From Roseiarcus fermentans (GTDB lineage Bacteria; Pseudomonadota; Alphaproteobacteria; Rhizobiales; Beijerinckiaceae), in NCBI RefSeq assembly GCF_003315135.1, contig NZ_QNRK01000047.1:1-50699 (forward strand): a stretch of 50,699 bases of DNA, read 5' to 3'. The position numbers and the translations under genes were made by a program. The notes under the pieces are model-generated. The model was not told the DNA's origin. It made no database searches and worked only from the letters and a program-made list of their open reading frames with translations. This document shows, in pieces, positions 48,001 through 50,699 of this stretch; position 1 is the first letter of the stretch, and each line of letters starts with the position of its first letter.

Positions 48001-48042
48001 GGATGGTGGCAGCGCGCCCGCGCCAGCATCGTGGGCGACTGA
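45040..48042 (+). CDS. rne: Ribonuclease E
   Basis: RNase E makes the initiating cuts in mRNA decay and processes rRNA and tRNA; it also scaffolds the degradosome. The 1000-residue protein starts MANKMIIDASHPEETRVVVL. The S1 domain is split: its first half ends near residue 90 (YYQIPVADRQ) and its second half resumes near 312 (YKIQEVIKRRQVMLVQVVKE), with about 215 acidic, low-complexity residues between. The catalytic core has VAIDVNSGRSTREHN and GLIVVDFIDMEESRNNRAVE with the magnesium-binding aspartates, and the Zn-link cysteines are in VVCAHCQGAG. The C-terminal 270 residues are disordered, acidic with Arg-rich patches (RRRRRRRRRS-type). It is divergent from the amidase gene. Confidence 0.96.
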   Translation: MANKMIIDASHPEETRVVVLRGNRVEEFDFESASKRPLRGNIYLAKVTRVEPSLQAAFVDYGGNRHGFLAFSEIHPDYYQIPVADRQALLDEEAQTHHDEDEEPRGERRSRRHRRSRDNEAEARVRAGDEEAVSEAAPVADEPGVERDDEDLPAVPGDAPEFEVADEAGPDAIAEPFADSQREDLAPQALTASEPEDAQSAPHAAAPEDTPADERDDAEAEAVSAEPLEAGPTASQESVQAVDVWEERAEPVDVDDKGRDDDHEVTTLEAGSEERVRTSRKDRSEDEGEPVEHIGGDAWEEVPRRPQRLRRQYKIQEVIKRRQVMLVQVVKEERGNKGAALTSYLSLAGRYCVLMPNTARGGGISRKITNAQDRSRLKGIAEELDVPDGMGVILRTAGASRTKAEVKRDFEYLLRMWETVRETTLASSAPTLVYEEGSLIKRAIRDLYSKEVDEIVVAGESGYREARQFMRLLMPTHVNSVQLYRDTQPVFARAGVEQQLDAMFSNQVTLKSGGYIVINQTEALVAIDVNSGRSTREHNIEDTALRTNLEAADEIARQLRLRDLAGLIVVDFIDMEESRNNRAVERRIKDALKNDRARIQVGRISHFGLLEMSRQRIRTGVLEGSTVVCAHCQGAGVVRSTSSIALHVLRILEDALIKSATHDIVVRTRTAVALYILNQKRANLRDLERRFGVAVSVEADDTLTGATYHAIDRGELAVGPRRDLEPAPLAQDEFAAVVDEPAPIEEAVEEEFETLVEEEGGDEPEDRASARDGGTADDSEGGRRRRRRRRRRSGDRGFGESIAADAPQPADDGLAAMAEIGGDLAAPAAEQDAVEGRGPAPEGERMGRRSRRSRGGRNRFPPTVNGLAFDDAGSEPVRFDPPELEHEREPEHADFEPAAFAAGDSALDSDAPAAPPTQPSGEETEMTAPDRAGDGEAPAADEPGAEPLPTFASEEPAAPAAERAEEVRAAEPDRSEPVDETPRPRRTGWWQRARASIVGD

Positions 48043-48105
48043 CGACGCCCGAGGCCGGGTCGTCCCGGCCTCGCCCCCGACGAGGACAGATCGGACGACG
48101 TTGCG

Positions 48106-49701
48106 ATGGCCGCCCCGGAGACCACCGCGAGCAACGCGCCCGAGATCAGCGTCAGCGAACTGTCGAACTCGATCAAGCGGGCGATCGAGGATCGTTTCGG
48201 CTACGTCCGGGTGCGCGGCGAGATTTCCGGCTATCGCGGGCCGCACTCGTCCGGCCACGCCTATTTCTCCCTGAAGGACGCCGGCGCCCGGCTCGACGCC
48301 GTCGTCTGGCGCACCGCCTTCGTGCGCATGAAGGTCAAGCCCGAGGAGGGCCTCGAGGTCGTCGCGGTCGGGCGCCTCACCACCTTTCCCGGCAAGTCGA
48401 GCTACCAGATCGTGGTCGAGCAGCTCGAGCCCGCCGGCGTCGGCGCGCTGATGGCGCTGCTCGAGGCGCGCCGCAAGAAGCTCGCCGACGAGGGGCTGTT
48501 CGACGCCGCCCGAAAGCGCAAGGTTCCGTTCCTGCCGCGCGTGGTCGGCGTGGTCACCTCGCCCACCGGCGCGGTCATCCGCGACATTCTGCACCGGCTC
48601 GCCGACCGTTTTCCGGTCCGGGTGGTGGTGTGGCCGGTGCGGGTCCAGGGCGACACCTCGGCTGCCGAGGTCGCGGCCGCGATCGACGGCTTCAACGCGC
48701 TCGGACCGAACGGGCCGGCGCCGCGGCCCGACGTGCTGATCGTGGCGCGCGGCGGCGGCTCGCTCGAGGACCTGATGGGCTTCAACGAGGAGGCCGCGGT
48801 GCGGGCGGTCGCGCGCAGCGCCATTCCGGTGATCGCCGCCGTCGGCCACGAGACCGACTGGACGCTGATCGACCACGCCGCCGACCTGCGCGCCCCCACC
48901 CCGACCGCCGCCGCCGAATTCGCCGTGCCGGTCCGCAGCGACCTCCTCGCCTCAGTCGCCGAGCTCGACGCGCGGCGGCGCGGCGCGGCGCGGCGCCTCG
49001 GCGAGCGCAGGCGCGCGGATCTGCGCGCGCTGTCCCGTGCGCTGCCGGGCGGCGAGGCGCTGGTGGCGGGCCCGCGCCAGCGGCTCGACCGCGCCGGCGC
49101 GGCGCTCGCGGCGCGCCTGCGCGGCGCGGTCGATGCGCGCGCGCTCAAGCTCGCGGGGCTGGCGCGGGGGCTCGCCCGCCACTCGCCGCGCGCTCACCTC
49201 GCAGGGCTGACGGAGCGCGTACGCGGCGTCGCCGGACGGCTGCGGCGGCTCGGGCCGGCCCTGATCGAGCGTCCAAGGCGCGAGGCGGAGGCCGCCGCGC
49301 GCGGGCTCGTGCGCGAGCGGTCGCATCTCGCGCGCCGGCGCGCGGAGCGGGCGGGCGACCTGCAAAACCTCGGGGCGCGGCTCGGGCGCGCGTTCGCCGA
49401 CGCCCTCGCGGCGCGCCGCGCGCGCGTCGCGGCTTCCTGGCAGCTCGCCGGCGCGGTCAGCTACCGCGCCGTGCTCGCCCGCGGCTTCGCCCTCGTCCGC
49501 GACGAGGCCGGCGAGGCGTTGCGCAGCGCCGCGGAAACGCGCGAGGGGCAAAGGCTCAGGATCGAATTCGCCGACGGCTCGATTCCCGCGATCGCCGGGG
49601 CCGGGAGCGGCGACGCCGCCAGCCGCCCCGTCCTCGCCGCGCCGCCCCGGCCGAAGCGGGCGCGCGGCGGCGCGGGCGAAGGGCAAGGGTCGCTGTTCTG
49701 A
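48106..49701 (+). CDS. xseA: Exodeoxyribonuclease VII large subunit
   Basis: XseA is the catalytic subunit of exonuclease VII, which degrades single-stranded DNA from both ends in mismatch repair and recombination. The 531-residue protein has an N-terminal OB-fold (EISVSELSNSIKRAIEDRFG, VRGEISGYRGPHSSGHAYFS) and the catalytic core with VGVVTSPTGAVIRDILHRLA, DVLIVARGGGSLEDLMGFNE and IAAVGHETDWTLIDHAADLR. A long Ala/Arg-rich coiled-coil region follows (about 280-440), then the domain with SYRAVLARGFALVRDEAG. The tail is Arg/Gly-rich. The small subunit xseB is not in this window. Confidence 0.95.
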   Translation: MAAPETTASNAPEISVSELSNSIKRAIEDRFGYVRVRGEISGYRGPHSSGHAYFSLKDAGARLDAVVWRTAFVRMKVKPEEGLEVVAVGRLTTFPGKSSYQIVVEQLEPAGVGALMALLEARRKKLADEGLFDAARKRKVPFLPRVVGVVTSPTGAVIRDILHRLADRFPVRVVVWPVRVQGDTSAAEVAAAIDGFNALGPNGPAPRPDVLIVARGGGSLEDLMGFNEEAAVRAVARSAIPVIAAVGHETDWTLIDHAADLRAPTPTAAAEFAVPVRSDLLASVAELDARRRGAARRLGERRRADLRALSRALPGGEALVAGPRQRLDRAGAALAARLRGAVDARALKLAGLARGLARHSPRAHLAGLTERVRGVAGRLRRLGPALIERPRREAEAAARGLVRERSHLARRRAERAGDLQNLGARLGRAFADALAARRARVAASWQLAGAVSYRAVLARGFALVRDEAGEALRSAAETREGQRLRIEFADGSIPAIAGAGSGDAASRPVLAAPPRPKRARGGAGEGQGSLF

Positions 49702-49834
49702 GAGGCGCGCGCGTCCGCGCCGGCGTTCCGGCCGACTTCGAGCGCGCGCGACCGGCGCCCATTGGCCGGGAAAGCGTCAGGGGGGAACGTCCCGGCGCCG
49801 CGCGGGTTGATGCGGACACGGATGGAGAGCAGAC

Positions 49835-50071
49835 ATGGCGGAGACACCGGACCCCGACGCGAAACCCGATCCGTCCACGCCCGGGGAGGGCCCCGATCCG
49901 TCCCCGTCCGTCTCGGACCTGAAGGCGATCGCGAACCGGCTCAGGGAAAGGATCGAGGAGGAGAAGCGGCGCCACGACCTGCCGCTCGACTCCACCCTCG
50001 GCAATCCCGACTGGGACGAACGCGCCAAGGACGGCCATCTCGACCGCCCGGACGACGACGACGAGGATTGA
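49835..50071 (+). CDS. Small acidic hypothetical protein
   Basis: I do not recognise this 78-residue protein. It has a Pro/Asp-rich N-terminus, a short charged helix (LKAIANRLRERIEEEKRRHD, residues 28-47) and a strongly acidic end DDDDED. It has no signal peptide, membrane segment or cysteine. It follows xseA by 133 bp on the same strand and may be cotranscribed. Hydrophilic composition and a purine-rich GAGAG before the ATG support a real gene, but the call is only moderately sure. Confidence 0.55.
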   Translation: MAETPDPDAKPDPSTPGEGPDPSPSVSDLKAIANRLRERIEEEKRRHDLPLDSTLGNPDWDERAKDGHLDRPDDDDED

Positions 50072-50435
50072 GCGTTGCGTCCCGCCCGGAGCGCCGCGGT
50101 GTCCGCTCCGGGCGCGCGCGGCGTCCGCCGCTGGGCGCGCTGATGGGAGCCGTGGCTTGGCCGACGGCGCTGCGGCGCCGGGGCCAAGTCGACCCGGGGA
50201 GCCGCGGCCTCCCCGCGATCGACATTCTCTTGCCGGCCTCGCCAAATCGTTCTATCTTTGTTCCTTCGAGACGACATCGAGGCCCCCCGTGTCCGACTCC
50301 CGCCGACATCCCACGCGCCCTTCCCGGAGCCTGACGATCCTGAACGGCGCCAGCGGAAGGAACTTCCAAGCCTTGGCGCACCGTGGGAATGAAGGGCGGT
50401 CGTCGACGCCGAGGCGGCGGCGATGACGCTGCCCG

Positions 50436-50480
50436 CCGTCCTCGCGAGGAGCCCGAAGGGCGACGCGGCGATCCAGGGGC
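50436..50480. repeat. Dispersed extragenic repeat, copy 2
   Basis: CCGTCCTCGCGAGGAGC ... GACGCGGCGATCCAGG matches the proteobacterial extragenic palindromic repeat of the form GTCATTGCGAGGAGC...CGAAGCAATCCAG. It shares GACGCGGCGATCC with the copy at 7441. Confidence 0.6.
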
Positions 50481-50562
50481 CGCCTGCGCCGACGTTGCAG
50501 CGCGGCGACGCCCGGCATACGAACGGCGGCTTGGGTGTCACCGGCGGAGCAACCCCCAACCC

Positions 50563-50604
50563 CGTCATTGCGAGGAGCAACCCCCGGGTCGAAGAGCCCG
50601 GGGG
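50563..50604. repeat. Dispersed extragenic repeat, copy 3, with hairpin
   Basis: CGTCATTGCGAGGAGC (50563-50578) is the canonical left end of the repeat. It is followed by an 8-bp hairpin CCCCCGGG ... CCCGGGGG with an 8-base loop (50581-50604). Confidence 0.6.
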
Positions 50605-50699
50605 GACGAAGACTGTATGTCCTTGCGGAGGCGGGGCGGCCCGTCCTCGATGCGCCTTGCGAGGGTTGCTCGGATAGGCCGGGTAGAGCCTCACGCGAG

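Larger units (their letters stand above)
50072..50699. other. Gene-poor right end with dispersed repeats
   Basis: No supportable gene is seen in these 628 bases. The open frames are Arg/Pro-rich and lack family features. The region from 50436 on is a cluster of extragenic repeats, with the 12-mer GGAGCAACCCCC at 50546-50557 and 50574-50585. Confidence 0.5.

Noticed and set aside
50157..50518. Open frames on both strands at the right end
   Set aside because: They are low-complexity, overlap the repeat cluster and show no conserved features.

Overview
This 50.7 kb window is GC-rich chromosomal DNA, most likely from a member of the Alphaproteobacteria, order Hyphomicrobiales (Rhizobiales). The evidence is an alphaproteobacterial porin, a full-length cyclic beta-1,2-glucan synthase (NdvB), the gene order rne / amidase / penicillin-binding protein 1A / prfB, a pyrE-pdxJ-acpS cluster, a zinc-free type bL33 protein and a CIRCE-controlled groESL operon. 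The genus cannot be named from the sequence alone.

Layout. Positions 1-4200 hold a porin cut by the window edge, then acpS, pdxJ and pyrE on the minus strand, a cupin gene that looks frameshifted, and tRNA-Thr(UGU). Positions 4300-7420 form a small nitric-oxide-type module: a Crp/Fnr regulator of the NnrR/Dnr kind diverges from nnrS around a perfect TTGAC-N4-GTCAA box, and a second perfect box lies just beyond the regulator, upstream of a short-chain dehydrogenase. Positions 7500-13400 hold two acyl-CoA ligases, an MFS transporter and a PEP-CTERM-like exported protein. rpmG, a transglutaminase-like protein and the 8.6 kb ndvB gene fill 13700-23600. groEL and groES (23700-25900) are followed directly by the decayed remnant of an IS3-family transposase abutting the CIRCE operator, then a plasma-membrane type proton P-type ATPase and tRNA-Glu(CUC).

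Positions 29900-39200 carry the accessory catabolic region. A glutamine amidotransferase precedes a minus-strand operon benA-benB-benC-benD-xylE-benE: benzoate/toluate dioxygenase, its diol dehydrogenase, a catechol 2,3-dioxygenase and a benzoate transporter. Facing it is a sigma-54-dependent activator of the XylR/DmpR/MopR family that keeps the phenol-contacting His and Trp and all four zinc ligands known from MopR. A textbook -24/-12 promoter reads into benA, with a long palindrome about 160 bp further upstream. This resembles the TOL lower pathway order xylXYZL-E, but under direct control of a phenol-sensor-like activator, without xylT and without the later meta-cleavage genes.

The last 11 kb is housekeeping: prfB with the intact autoregulatory +1 frameshift (AGGAGG, one codon, CTT TGA C), mrcA/PBP1A, a periplasmic amidase, rne with a roughly 490-nt predicted leader, xseA and a small acidic protein. 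The window ends in an intergenic stretch with copies of a dispersed palindromic repeat that also occurs after nnrS.

The most notable points are the rewired sigma-54/ben/xylE system, the transposon remnant fused to the groESL operator with a heptamer inverted-repeat structure between groES and groEL, the paired NNR boxes, and the recoded prfB.
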